Shown here piece after piece: positions 8,419 through 17,670 of a stretch of 64,000 nucleotides of DNA (position 1 is its first letter; the number at the start of each line of letters is the position of its first letter). Location of the stretch: positions 567,001 to 631,000 of the forward strand of contig NZ_CP022262.1 in assembly GCF_003119195.2 (NCBI RefSeq), in the 5' to 3' direction. Source of the stretch: Azospirillum baldaniorum (GTDB lineage Bacteria > Pseudomonadota > Alphaproteobacteria > Azospirillales > Azospirillaceae). Position numbers and translations under genes: made by a program. A model generated the notes under the pieces. That model searched no databases. It was not told the origin of the DNA and saw only the letters and a list, made by a program, of their open reading frames with translations.

Positions 8419-9090
8419 ATGAGACGAATTTTCAAGCTCGCAAGTCTTCTTGTTGCTTTGCTTGTCGTCGCGGCCATTGCTTACGGCGGAAAAGGATACT
8501 GGGACGCTCTATCGGATGCTCCGCAATTGCGTCAGCGCGCAGACGATCTGATAGCTCAAGGTTTGGGAGGGGATTCGCTCGGCGCGGACCATCTGGCGAT
8601 GTTGCTGAAAGTTGAAGACCCAAATTTCGTCGATCACGCCGGAGTGGATTTTTCGACCCCTGGCGCTGGAGCGACGACAATCACGCAATCGGCTTCCAAG
8701 CGCCTTGCTTTCGAAAAATTTCAACCGGGCGTTGGGAAGATACGACAAACCGGGTATGCGATGGGTCTGGAAAGCCGACTCTCCAAGGATCAGATTCTGG
8801 CCCTTTGGCTCGATACGCTGGAAATGGGTGAAGGTCCGGAAGGTTGGGTGACTGGCTTTCATAAGGCAAGTTCAGCAATCTATGGGCGGCCGCCGGCTGA
8901 GTTAAACAGCACGGAGTTTGCTCGATTGGTGGCCGTCCTCATCTCACCAGCAACCTTCAAGCTTCGTGACAATGATCCTGCGCTCGACGAGCGTGTCAGG
9001 CGGATCGAACGCTTGGCGGCAGGAGCGTGTGTTCCCAAAGGTCATGGTGACGTTTGGCTCGAAGGGTGCCGACAGCCTTCCGATAGCTGA
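8419..9090 (+). CDS. Divergent GT51 peptidoglycan transglycosylase (MtgA-like)
   Basis: Protein of about 223 residues: an N-terminal membrane anchor (residues 5-24) followed by a single glycosyltransferase 51 domain. Motif 1 is EDPNFVDHAGVD with the catalytic Glu. Motif 2 is GATTITQSASKRL, where GGSTITQQ is usual, and a later segment is GLESRLSKDQILALWL. There is no penicillin-binding domain, so it would only polymerise glycan strands at the membrane. The ATG at 8419 directly precedes the signal-anchor; an in-frame ATG at 8344 would add 25 unremarkable residues. GC content is visibly lower (about 55%) than the neighbours, suggesting transfer. Confidence 0.75.
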   Translation: MRRIFKLASLLVALLVVAAIAYGGKGYWDALSDAPQLRQRADDLIAQGLGGDSLGADHLAMLLKVEDPNFVDHAGVDFSTPGAGATTITQSASKRLAFEKFQPGVGKIRQTGYAMGLESRLSKDQILALWLDTLEMGEGPEGWVTGFHKASSAIYGRPPAELNSTEFARLVAVLISPATFKLRDNDPALDERVRRIERLAAGACVPKGHGDVWLEGCRQPSDS

Positions 9091-9291
9091 GCGGCCCCAG
9101 CAGTTTCATCCTGCGGGCAACGGCGCGCAGCGCAAGCCTAACTCGTTTATTTTCCATAAGACACCTTATGGGATTTCCACGATGATTTAAACGGACAAGC
9201 ATCATGCATACACCCACACTCGGATCCGTGCATTTGCTTACCGTGCTCCGGGGTTCGGCCCACCCTTTCCGGTTGGGAGCGTGTTCCGCGG
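9091..9291. other. Convergent intergenic gap with a short hairpin
   Basis: Gap between two convergent genes. It holds a perfect 7-bp inverted repeat, CCATAAG-ACAC-CTTATGG at 9154-9171, with no T-run on either side. Composition shifts from the low-GC patch back to the high-GC background towards the right end. I see no credible gene. Confidence 0.4.
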
Positions 9292-9840
9292 CTAGAGCGT
9301 CCCGCCGGGCCGGGCAGCGGTGGATTCGGGGCGGTCGCGGCGCGCCATGGTGTCCACGAAATGACCCATCGCCAGTTTCATGTCGTTGAAGACCGTGCCC
9401 TGCGACACACCCAGATGGGCGGCGATCTGGGGATAGGACAGGCCTTCGACCCGGTTCAGAAGCCACACCTGCCGGGCCCGCGCCGGTAGACGGTCCAGGG
9501 CGTCCATGAAGCACGACAGCCGCTCGCGGTGCAGCAGGCGTTCTTCCGCCGAAGGGGTTTCCGATGCGATGCCCAGCGCCTCGACAGTGTCCGCCGGGCC
9601 GGCCTCGAACCGCTCCTGGGTCCGGCAGCGCCGGAGATGGTCCAGCGCGAGGTTATGGACCGTCCGGTGGAGGAAAGCCCCGATGTTGTCGATGGGTCCC
9701 CTCTCCACCGCCTTGCAGGCGCGCAGATAACTTTCCTGCAGCAGATCCTCGGCAACCTGAAGATCACGCACAATCTTCATCGCGCACCCGAACAACGAGC
9801 GGCGGTGATCGAGATAGATCGCAATCAGGCTTGCGGACAT
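9292..9840 (-). CDS. ECF sigma factor, FecI type
   Basis: RNA polymerase sigma factor of 182 residues. Region 2 is visible in QVAEDLLQESYLRACKA and region 4 in LSYPQIAAHLGVSQGTVF. The start is the ATG at 9840 (MSASLIAIYLD), preceded by AGGG at good spacing; a frame continues to 9933 but would run through the operator region. It should direct transcription of the iron-uptake receptor when freed by the FecR partner. Unusually, it is transcribed away from fecR rather than in one operon with it, with a Fur box in between. Confidence 0.9.
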   Translation of the reverse strand: MSASLIAIYLDHRRSLFGCAMKIVRDLQVAEDLLQESYLRACKAVERGPIDNIGAFLHRTVHNLALDHLRRCRTQERFEAGPADTVEALGIASETPSAEERLLHRERLSCFMDALDRLPARARQVWLLNRVEGLSYPQIAAHLGVSQGTVFNDMKLAMGHFVDTMARRDRPESTAARPGGTL

Positions 9841-9915
9841 GATAGCCCTGTCGGTACGGCGGCGGAAAGGACACCACCGCGGTCGGTGCGACATCGGCGG
9901 CCTTGCAACATCGAG

Positions 9916-9934
9916 ATTGATAATGATTCTCAAT
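9916..9934. promoter_or_regulatory. Fur box
   Basis: The 15-mer TGATAATGATTCTCA (9918-9932) matches the 7-1-7 Fur consensus TGATAAT-N-ATTATCA at all but one position, within ATTGATAATGATTCTCAAT. It lies 76 nt upstream of the sigma-factor start and 144 nt upstream of the divergent FecR start, so iron-loaded Fur could silence one or both promoters. Confidence 0.85.
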
Positions 9935-10077
9935 TTCAGATGTCAAGCCGGTTGGACGGGCGCGAGGACGATCACCATCTGCGGGCCATGGCCCGCGGTT
10001 TGCGAATTGTGACCCGCCGAGCGATGAAACGTCTCAACTGTACGTGAGTCCGGTCAAGGAAGAGTGGAAGACCAAGC

Positions 10078-11085
10078 GTGGAGCAGGACAAGGCAGACGG
10101 CGGACAGGATGCCGGGGCCTACCGGCATGCGGACCCGATCACGGACGAGGCGCTCACCTGGTTCGTGACGCTTCTCGACGCGCCCGTGGACCCGCACACC
10201 CGAGCCGCCTATCAGGCATGGCGGAACCGCGACCCGCGCCACGCGGCGGCGTTCGACCGCCTGTCGTCGCTTGGGAGCATGCCCGAACTGCAGGCGGCGA
10301 CGCTCGCCCATCACCCGCAGACCGCCTCTTCGCCGCCGGCCACCCGGTCCGCGACGCGGCGGCGGTCCGGGCGGTTCGGATGGCGGGCCTCGCTGGCCGC
10401 CGCGCTGCTGCTGGCCATCGGCGTCCATCTCCAGCCCACATTGGCGCTCCGCCTGACCGCCGACCACCGCACCGCCGCCGGGGAGCGGCGGGAGATCGCC
10501 CTGCCCGACCGGTCCCTGCTGATCCTCGACACCGACTCCGCGGTCGCGCTCGATTTCGCCGAGGGCCGGCGCCACGTCCGGCTGCTGCGCGGGCAGGCTT
10601 ACTTCGACGTGGTCAGCGACCCCGCCCACCCTTTCCGCGTCACCGCCGGCTTCAGCGAGGTGGAGGTGACCGGCACCGCCTTCACCGTGCGGTCGGACGG
10701 CGGGCAGGACGCCGTCTTCCTGGAGCGCGGACGGGTGTCGGTCAGCCGGCGGGAACCGCCGGGCCGGACGGTGACCCTCGTTCCGGGTGACCGGGTGACG
10801 GCCACGGTGGACGGCCTGTCGGCGCCCGCCCGGCCGGACCCGGCGGTTGCGCTTGCCTGGAAGGATGGGCGCTACGTGTTCCACGACCAGCCCTTCGCCG
10901 CGATCGTCGACACCATCCGGCGCTACCATGGCGCACCGATCGTCCTGATCGGCGACCGGCTGGCCGGCGCGCGGGTCAGCGGAAACTACCGGCTGGACGA
11001 TCCCATTACGGCGATCCGCTCGCTGGCCGACGTCGTGGGCGCCCGCGTGACCGAGCTTCCTGCCGGAATCATCCTGCTTCGATAG
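10078..11085 (+). CDS. FecR-family anti-sigma regulator
   Basis: Inner-membrane regulator of 335 residues with GTG start (MEQDKADGGQ). The cytoplasmic N-terminal part (residues 20-60, DEALTWFVTLL and HAAAFDRL) is a DUF4880-type sigma-binding domain. A membrane helix lies near residues 100-118. The periplasmic FecR domain follows (about 125-230), and a C-terminal DUF4974/STN-like segment (FAAIVDTIRRYHGAP) contacts the receptor. It relays occupancy of the outer-membrane receptor to the FecI-type sigma factor. The receptor gene follows 127 nt downstream on the same strand. Confidence 0.9.
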   Translation: MEQDKADGGQDAGAYRHADPITDEALTWFVTLLDAPVDPHTRAAYQAWRNRDPRHAAAFDRLSSLGSMPELQAATLAHHPQTASSPPATRSATRRRSGRFGWRASLAAALLLAIGVHLQPTLALRLTADHRTAAGERREIALPDRSLLILDTDSAVALDFAEGRRHVRLLRGQAYFDVVSDPAHPFRVTAGFSEVEVTGTAFTVRSDGGQDAVFLERGRVSVSRREPPGRTVTLVPGDRVTATVDGLSAPARPDPAVALAWKDGRYVFHDQPFAAIVDTIRRYHGAPIVLIGDRLAGARVSGNYRLDDPITAIRSLADVVGARVTELPAGIILLR

Positions 11086-11212
11086 GCTTTGTCCTTCTTT
11101 CGGGATTTTTTTGTGAGACGCCATACCCCCGTGCGTCTGCCGAAAAGAGGGGGCACGGTTCATACACCGGTAATCACGCCCCCGCCACCAGCGCAGACGG
11201 GAGTTGTGAGGA

Positions 11213-13513
11213 ATGGAAGGCCGGACGGTTTCGACAGGCAAGTTCTTGGTGTGCGCGCGGGGAACCGCCGCCCGGCATCTGATCCTGGCCCTGATGACGA
11301 CCACCGCGCTCGGCGGCGTCCTGGCCCTCCCCTCCCCGTCCCTGGCCCAGCAGGCCGCTCCCGCCCCTGGCGCCGCGCAGACGATGGCCTTCGCGCTGCC
11401 GGCGCAGTCCCTGCCCGCGGCGCTCGACGCCTTCGCGCGCCAGACCGGCTGGCAGATCGGCTATTCCGCCGATCTGGCCGCCGGGCGCAGCTCCCGCCCG
11501 GTGTCGGGCAGCATGACGCCCGCCCAGGCGCTCGACACGCTGCTGTCCGGGACGGGCGTCGGCTACCGCACGACCGGCACCGGCTCCGCGACGCTGGTTC
11601 CGGCCCCGACCGGCGACGTCACCATGCTGGCGCCGGTGTCGGTCACCGCCTCGACCAGCGCCGGCAGCGGAAGCGGCAACATCACCATCACCAGGGAGGA
11701 TCTGGAGCGCAAGAATCCCAGCGACCTCCGCGACGTCTTCTCCGGTGAGCCGACGATCCGCGTGGGCAGTTCCGTGCCGATGTCGCAGAAGGTCTATGTG
11801 AACGGCGTCGAGGAAACCAATCTGGCCGTCACCATCGACGGCAGCCGCCAGAACAACAAGGTCTTCCACCACAACGGCACCACGCTGATCGACCCGGCGC
11901 TGCTGAAGGTGGCGCGGGTGGACGCCGGCGTCGCCCCCGCCGATGCCGGGCCGGGCGCGCTCGCCGGCTCCATCGCCTACGAGACCAAGGACGCCAGCGA
12001 CTTTCTGGCGAGTGACGGCGTCGGCGCCTTCGGCAAGACCACCTTCAACACGAACGGCTCCGGCCTGACCACCAACCTCGCCGGCTTCGGGCGCCACCAG
12101 GGGCTGGAGGCGCTGGGCACCGTGACCTACGGCAAGGGCGGCAAATACACCGCGGGCAACGGGCGCAAGGTGGACGGCACCGAGACGGACGTGGTCAGCG
12201 GTCTCGGCAAGGCGGCGGTGCAGACGGAGAGCGGCCACCGCTTCCAGGCCAGCTACGAGCGGGTCTACGACGACGCGCCGCGGCCCTTCCGCGCGAACAT
12301 CGGGTCGCTGGCCGGCCGCCCGGCCTGGGAGCCGCGCGTGCGGGACTACTCGCTCGACCGTCAGAATATGGTCTTCACCTACACCGACGCCCTGCCGACG
12401 GAGCTGTGGAACCCCAAGCTGGTGCTCGCCTATGGCCGCACCGACGTGGAGACGCCGATCTTCACCCGCCCGGTCGGCAGCAGCACCGTGCCGGGGAGCT
12501 ACCCCGGCAAGGGGGCGACCAGCTCCTTCAACGGCAAGCTGGAGAACACCTTCGGCTTCCGGATCGGCACCGTCACGACGGGCACCGACTTCTACGTGGA
12601 CCGCGCCAACTACCGGGACCGGACGATGACCGCGACCGAGCGGGCGCGCAACAACGGCCTGTACGGTCAGGCCCGGCTGGAGCCGATGGAGCGTCTGCGC
12701 CTGTCCTTCGGCCTGCGCGGCGACCGCCAGACCTTCGAGGGGACGACCGGGCGGGAGTGGACCAACCACGGCCTCAGCCACAACCTCTCTGGCGAGTTCG
12801 ACCTGCTGCCCCGCTACCTGACCGCCAAGGCCGGCGTGTCCCGCGGCTGGGGCGGCGTCCAGCTGGCCGAGAACTACATCATGAACCCGGCCTGGAACTA
12901 CGGCGCCGGCCCGCGCCCGGTGACGGCCTACAACAGCACCGCCGGGCTGGAGGCCCGCTACGAGGGCTTCACCGCGGAAGGCCGGATCTTCCGCACCAAG
13001 CTGGACGACGCCCGCGCCGCGCGCTTCGCCGCCACGAGCGCCACCCTTGCCCGCGACGTGCGGTCGGAAGGCTATGAGCTGGGCCTCGGCTACGCCTGGA
13101 CGAACGGCTTCATCCGCGCCAAATACGCCGACATCGACGTGAAGATCGACGGGCTGCCCGCGGATTCCGACACCGGCACCTACCTCGCCACGCCGATCGG
13201 GCAGGTCTTCACCGTCGGCGGCGCCCACACCGTGCAGTCCTGGAACCTGACCTTCGGCGCCGATGTGGAGTTCGTGCTCGACTACGACAAGGTCCAGGCC
13301 GGGCAGCGGCCGCTGAAGGGCTATCAGACGGCCAACCTGTTCGTGGAGCACCGGCTGCCGGAGCACGCCAACCTGGCGCTGCGCCTCGACGTCCGCAATC
13401 TCTTCGACGAGACCTACGCCGACCGCGCCACCTACGGGCAGGAGTTCGGCACCGTCACCCCGCTCTACCAGCCGGGCCGGGCCTTCCTGCTGAGCGCCTC
13501 GGCGCAGTTCTGA
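11213..13513 (+). CDS. TonB-dependent outer-membrane receptor with signalling domain
   Basis: Receptor of 766 residues. A signal peptide ends near SPSLAQQ (about residue 46). A secretin/TonB N-terminal short domain follows (about 55-110, FALPAQSLPAALDAFARQTG), which marks transducer-type receptors that signal through FecR. Then come the plug (TITREDLERKNPSDLRDVF; YVNGVEETNLAVTIDG) and the beta-barrel, ending in the terminal Phe of SASAQF needed for barrel insertion. The plug resembles haem- or hydroxamate-type receptors, so ferric siderophore or haem is the likely cargo. The substrate cannot be fixed from sequence. Its 3' end overlaps the convergent TPR gene by 49 nt. Confidence 0.88.
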   Translation: MEGRTVSTGKFLVCARGTAARHLILALMTTTALGGVLALPSPSLAQQAAPAPGAAQTMAFALPAQSLPAALDAFARQTGWQIGYSADLAAGRSSRPVSGSMTPAQALDTLLSGTGVGYRTTGTGSATLVPAPTGDVTMLAPVSVTASTSAGSGSGNITITREDLERKNPSDLRDVFSGEPTIRVGSSVPMSQKVYVNGVEETNLAVTIDGSRQNNKVFHHNGTTLIDPALLKVARVDAGVAPADAGPGALAGSIAYETKDASDFLASDGVGAFGKTTFNTNGSGLTTNLAGFGRHQGLEALGTVTYGKGGKYTAGNGRKVDGTETDVVSGLGKAAVQTESGHRFQASYERVYDDAPRPFRANIGSLAGRPAWEPRVRDYSLDRQNMVFTYTDALPTELWNPKLVLAYGRTDVETPIFTRPVGSSTVPGSYPGKGATSSFNGKLENTFGFRIGTVTTGTDFYVDRANYRDRTMTATERARNNGLYGQARLEPMERLRLSFGLRGDRQTFEGTTGREWTNHGLSHNLSGEFDLLPRYLTAKAGVSRGWGGVQLAENYIMNPAWNYGAGPRPVTAYNSTAGLEARYEGFTAEGRIFRTKLDDARAARFAATSATLARDVRSEGYELGLGYAWTNGFIRAKYADIDVKIDGLPADSDTGTYLATPIGQVFTVGGAHTVQSWNLTFGADVEFVLDYDKVQAGQRPLKGYQTANLFVEHRLPEHANLALRLDVRNLFDETYADRATYGQEFGTVTPLYQPGRAFLLSASAQF

Positions 13514-15015
13514 TCCCACGCCGCGGCGGCGGCGGCAAGGTCATGGCCCAGGCGGGCCATGACCGGCCCCCAGTCGCCGGGCGAGTCCTGCCGGTAGAGG
13601 CGCATCGTCGGGTACCACGGGCTGTCGTCGCGCCCGCGGAACCAGCGCCAGCAGGCGTCGGAGCGCGACAGCATCCACACCGGGCGTCCGATGGCAGCGG
13701 CGAGGTGAGCGACCGACGTGTCCACGGTGATGACGAGGTCGAGATGCGCCGCGATGGCCGCGGTGTCGGCGAAGTCGGTCACGCCCGCCATGGGGTCGGT
13801 CAGCAGGCCCGCCGCGACAGCCGTCCGCGCCTGCTCCGCCGCGTCCCCGACCTGGAGGCTGACCGCCGCGATCCCCGGCACCGACAGAAGCGGTTCCATC
13901 AACGCGAAGGGCACGCTGCGGCGGCGGTCCATCGCGTGGGAGGTGGGGTCGTGGCGCCGCGGGTTGCCCGACCAGACGAATCCCGCGCGCAACGGGCGCT
14001 TTCCGGCGGGGTCTCCGGTCTGGTTCCAGCCGAGCCGCTCCGCCCAGGCGGCCGCCAGATCGGGGGGCGGCGCGATGTAGGGCTCGCCGGAGGGTATCCC
14101 GTCGATGCGCGTGCCGAAGGCGAAGGGCAGGCTCATCAGCGGGCAGCACAGGTCGAAAGCCGGCAGCGCCGCCGCGTCGTCGTAGGTGGCCAGACGGTCG
14201 ATGCCCCGCACCGAGGCCAGCAGGCGGCGCAGCTCCGGCTGGACGATCAGCAGCACCCGCGCGCCGCGGTCGGCCAGCAGCGGCGCGTAGCGGACGAATT
14301 GCAGGGTGTCGCCCAGGCCCTGCTCGTAATAGAGGAGGATGGTCTTGTCGGCGATGTCCTCGCCCCGCCACACCGGCTTGCCGGACACCGCCGCGGATTG
14401 GCCGGTATAGTCCCAGCGCCGTTCGTAAAGCGCCAGACCCTCTTCGAAATCGCCGAGCGCCAGCTTCAGCACCGCCAGCTCGCAGACCGGGTGCGGATGG
14501 TCCGGGCGCAGGGCCTTGGCCGCCTCCAGCGCCGCTTCCGCCTCGTCGAACCGGCCCGCGTCGCGCAACGCGATGCCCAGATTCAAAAGCGTCTCGAAAT
14601 GCGCCGGGTCGAGGGCGGCGGCGCGTCCCAGCCAAGGCACGGCCTCGCCGATCCGGCCATCGGCGGCCAGGGCCGAGCCGAGATTGCCCGGAACGCCGCG
14701 CGCCGACGGCTCCAGCGCCAGGGCGCGGGCGAAATGACGGATGGCATCATCGTAGCGACCGGCGGCCTTCAGCGCCGCGCCCAGATTCCCGAGGAAATCG
14801 GTGTTCAGCCCGTCCCGCGCCACCGCGGCGCCGATCAGCGCGACGGCTTCGGCGGGACGGCCCCGCTGCCCGGCGACGATGCCCAGCAGATGCGCGGCGT
14901 GGGCCTGCTCCGGATCGGCGTCCAGGATGCGCTGGTAGATGACTGCCGCCTCGTCCAGCCGCCCGGCCTGATGGTGGTCGATGGCGACCGCGTAGGCTTC
15001 CTCGATCGTCGCCAT
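13465..15015 (-). CDS. TPR-repeat protein with glycosyltransferase (GT9-fold) C-terminus
   Basis: Protein of 516 residues starting MATIEEAYAVAIDHHQ at 15015. Residues 5 to about 190 are about five to six tetratricopeptide repeats (for example AALKAAGRYDDAIRHFARAL). The C-terminal 300 residues (YYEQGLGDTLQFVRYAPLL, VITVDTSVAHLAAAIGRPVW) match the ADP-heptose glycosyltransferase-like fold often fused to TPRs in Azospirillum relatives. It likely glycosylates protein or surface polysaccharide; the substrate is unknown. The open frame continues to 15336 but overlaps the kinase gene without protein character. The 3' end overlaps the TonB receptor gene. Confidence 0.82.
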   Translation of the reverse strand: MATIEEAYAVAIDHHQAGRLDEAAVIYQRILDADPEQAHAAHLLGIVAGQRGRPAEAVALIGAAVARDGLNTDFLGNLGAALKAAGRYDDAIRHFARALALEPSARGVPGNLGSALAADGRIGEAVPWLGRAAALDPAHFETLLNLGIALRDAGRFDEAEAALEAAKALRPDHPHPVCELAVLKLALGDFEEGLALYERRWDYTGQSAAVSGKPVWRGEDIADKTILLYYEQGLGDTLQFVRYAPLLADRGARVLLIVQPELRRLLASVRGIDRLATYDDAAALPAFDLCCPLMSLPFAFGTRIDGIPSGEPYIAPPPDLAAAWAERLGWNQTGDPAGKRPLRAGFVWSGNPRRHDPTSHAMDRRRSVPFALMEPLLSVPGIAAVSLQVGDAAEQARTAVAAGLLTDPMAGVTDFADTAAIAAHLDLVITVDTSVAHLAAAIGRPVWMLSRSDACWRWFRGRDDSPWYPTMRLYRQDSPGDWGPVMARLGHDLAAAAAAWDQNCAEALSRKARPGW

Positions 15016-15115
15016 GCCCCCGCACCCCGCGCTGCAATCGTCAAACGGGAAATCGTCGAACGGACCCGCCTTGCAGTAAACCGGAACCGGCGCGGCGCGC
15101 AAGCGTCCGACGGCG

Positions 15116-17503
15116 TCACGCGTCCTCCTTCTCCGGCGTGGCGGAAGGCAGGCGGATGACGAAGCGCGCCCCGCCCGCCTCCGCCTCTCCCTCCTCCAAA
15201 CCGATGGTGCCGCCGAGCTGGCTGACGGTGTTGTGCACGATGTGCAGGCCGAGCCCGGCGTGGCCCCGGTCGCGGCGCGTGGTGAAGAAGGGATCGAAGA
15301 TGCGCGGCCGCAGCGCCACCGGGATGCCCCGCCCATCGTCGGCGACGGCCAGTTCCACGACGTCCGCCGCGGCCCGGCGGGCTACGACCGTCACCGTGCC
15401 GCTCCGCCCTTCTCCCTCCTGCCCATCCGCCCCCTCCCCGTCCGCGAAGCCGTGGTTGACCGCGTTCAGCAGCAGGTGCGAGACGATCTGCGCGATGGCC
15501 TGTGGATAGCCGTCCATCATCAGACCCGGCGGGCAGTCCACGACGACCCGGTGTGCCGCCGGCTCCCAGAAAGGTCCCAGCGCCTCGACCGCCTGCATCA
15601 GGCAGAGGCGCAGGTCGAAGCGCCGGCGCGTCTCGCCCGCCGGATCCACCGCCAGCTCCTTGAAGCGCTGGACCAGTTCCGCCGCGCGGACGGTGTTGTT
15701 GACCAGCAACTCGGACACGTCGCCCAGGTCGGTCAGGAAGCGTTCCAGCTCGCGGCGGCGCAATTGGCCGGAATCGAGAAGGCGCTTCATCTTCGGCACC
15801 TTCTCGCGGACCAGGGTTGAGGTGGTGAGCGTGATGCCGAGCGGCGTGTTGATCTCGTGCGCCACCCCGGCCACCACCTGCCCCAGAGCGGCCAGCTTCT
15901 CCGCCTGCACCAGATGGGCCTGGGTCCGCCGCAACTCCGCCAGGGTGGAGTCCGCCTGCTCCTTGGCCCGGCGCATCTCGTCCTCGCGGCGGTTGATCTC
16001 GGCGGCGAAATGATGGACGGCGCGGGCCATGTCGCCCAGCTCGTCCCGCCGCTCCAGGTCGGTCACCTGCCCGTCGCGCGGATCGCGGGCCAGCCGCCGT
16101 GTGGCGCCCTGAAGACGGCGCAGGGGCCGCGTGATGCCGCCGGCCACCAGAAGCGCCGCCCCGGCGGCGAACAGCAGGCCGATGGTCGCTCCGATGAGCA
16201 GGGTGGAGCGCAGCAGGCCGGCGCTGCGCACCGCGCTGTCCTGGAACAGGTCATTCAGACGGCGGGCGGTGTTCATCACCGCGGCGGCGTCCATGTCCAT
16301 CGCGGCGATGGCCCCGTTCTGGCGGGCCAGCCCGTCGGTGGCGCGCTCCAGCCCGTCGCGCCAGGCGGTGATGGCGGCCAGCATCCCGTCCTGGATCAGC
16401 GGGGAAATGGGCAGCCCGGCCACCCGGTCGCGCAGCCGCCCGCTGTCGGTGGCGACATCGCGCAGTCCGCGCGTGTCGCGCCGTTCCAGCGCTCTCAGGG
16501 TCCGTCCGCTGAGCGACAGGGCGGTCATGGCGACCGTCTGGGTTTCCTGTTCCATGGCGTGGGCCGACACCGTGCGGCGCAGAAGCTCCGCCACCTCGGC
16601 CTGGACGGCGCCATGGCCGGTGCCGGTGATGTCCAGCATCCGTTGGGCGACAGCGTCATAGCGTGGCGCCAGTTGCGGCAGCGTCCACCGGTCCAGCCGC
16701 TCGGCGCGCAACCGCGTCAGTTCGGCGAAGGCCACCTCATAGGCGTCGCTGGCGGCGGCGGGTGCGCCGTCCTGCCCCATCCCCTCGCCCGCCCGGGCCA
16801 GCGACGCGGCAAGGCGGTCCGCGCTGAGCTCCAACCGGTCCAGCGACGGGGACAAGGGATCAAGCCGCGGCTGCGCTTCGGGCGGTGGAGCGGCGTCCGA
16901 GTCGGTGGTGGCCGCCGCGTCCTTCGCAGCCAGCCGGGCGCGCAGCACCGCTTCCCGCAGGTCGTGCAGACCGTCCACCACGGCACGGCTGTCCAGCAAC
17001 CGCCGGTCGACCTCGGCCAGGGAGGCGACGAGCGTGGCGTTGCCGGCGTGCTGCCGCTGGCGCGCCTGTTCGGCCAGGGCGAGCAGGCGGGCTTCCTGTT
17101 CCGCCATGCCGCGGGCGCGGGCGTCGCCGAAGGCGATGGCATCCACCAGCTCCTCCAGCCGGGCGGTGTGGCGGTCCGACGCGCGGCGGGCGGTGTCGAC
17201 CGCGTCGGCCTGCGCGCCCTGGTCCGCCAAGCCGCCCAGCGCCTCCAGCGCCTCCCGCGCGCCGTGGGTGGCGCGGCGGAACGTGATCTCGTGGGGCAGG
17301 CGGCCTTCGGGTGCGGAATGGATGAAGTCGTTGCGGGCCGCGGTGGCGGCGATCATCTCGCGGTAGACGGTGCCGGCCAGGACCGCGGCCTCGCGCGAAC
17401 GGCCGGCGCGCTCCAGCAGAATCCAGGCGGACACCGCGATCAGCGCCGCGATGACCACCGGGATTCCACCCACCGTCGCTATGCGATACGAGATCCTCAT
17501 CAC
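15116..17503 (-). CDS. Membrane-bound sensor histidine kinase with HAMP domain
   Basis: Kinase of 795 residues. A first membrane helix lies at about residues 10-30, a very long helical periplasmic sensor region of about 400 residues follows, and a second helix (LLIGATIGLLFAAGAALLVAGG) leads into a HAMP linker. The phosphoacceptor motif is VAGVAHEINTPLG, followed by an HATPase domain with DDGRGIPVALRPRIFDPFFTT and HAGLGLHIVHNTVSQLGG. The VAHEINTPLG box is typical of NtrB/DctB-like (HPK4) kinases. No partner regulator is adjacent, so the output is unknown. Start ATG at 17503; the next codon is also ATG. Confidence 0.88.
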   Translation of the reverse strand: MMRISYRIATVGGIPVVIAALIAVSAWILLERAGRSREAAVLAGTVYREMIAATAARNDFIHSAPEGRLPHEITFRRATHGAREALEALGGLADQGAQADAVDTARRASDRHTARLEELVDAIAFGDARARGMAEQEARLLALAEQARQRQHAGNATLVASLAEVDRRLLDSRAVVDGLHDLREAVLRARLAAKDAAATTDSDAAPPPEAQPRLDPLSPSLDRLELSADRLAASLARAGEGMGQDGAPAAASDAYEVAFAELTRLRAERLDRWTLPQLAPRYDAVAQRMLDITGTGHGAVQAEVAELLRRTVSAHAMEQETQTVAMTALSLSGRTLRALERRDTRGLRDVATDSGRLRDRVAGLPISPLIQDGMLAAITAWRDGLERATDGLARQNGAIAAMDMDAAAVMNTARRLNDLFQDSAVRSAGLLRSTLLIGATIGLLFAAGAALLVAGGITRPLRRLQGATRRLARDPRDGQVTDLERRDELGDMARAVHHFAAEINRREDEMRRAKEQADSTLAELRRTQAHLVQAEKLAALGQVVAGVAHEINTPLGITLTTSTLVREKVPKMKRLLDSGQLRRRELERFLTDLGDVSELLVNNTVRAAELVQRFKELAVDPAGETRRRFDLRLCLMQAVEALGPFWEPAAHRVVVDCPPGLMMDGYPQAIAQIVSHLLLNAVNHGFADGEGADGQEGEGRSGTVTVVARRAAADVVELAVADDGRGIPVALRPRIFDPFFTTRRDRGHAGLGLHIVHNTVSQLGGTIGLEEGEAEAGGARFVIRLPSATPEKEDA

Positions 17504-17670
17504 GCTCCGCCGGCTGCCGTTCCTCCAGGGGACTGCGGAACAGGCCGGCGGCGGAACATCGCAAAGCTAGCGATAGCACTCTGGAGTTGTCGAGTTCTTT
17601 CAATTTTGGCGAAAATTAAAACTAATTTGCGGTATAGCCGACAATCAGCGGGTGCGGTCGTCCCGGCCTT

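Noticed and set aside
9154..9171. Hairpin CCATAAG-ACAC-CTTATGG as a terminator
   Set aside because: No T-run on either side and a short stem; kept only as a note in the intergenic entry.
8996..9514. 172-codon minus-strand frame over the transglycosylase 3' end
   Set aside because: No recognisable domain, poor start context, overlaps two better genes and the composition boundary.
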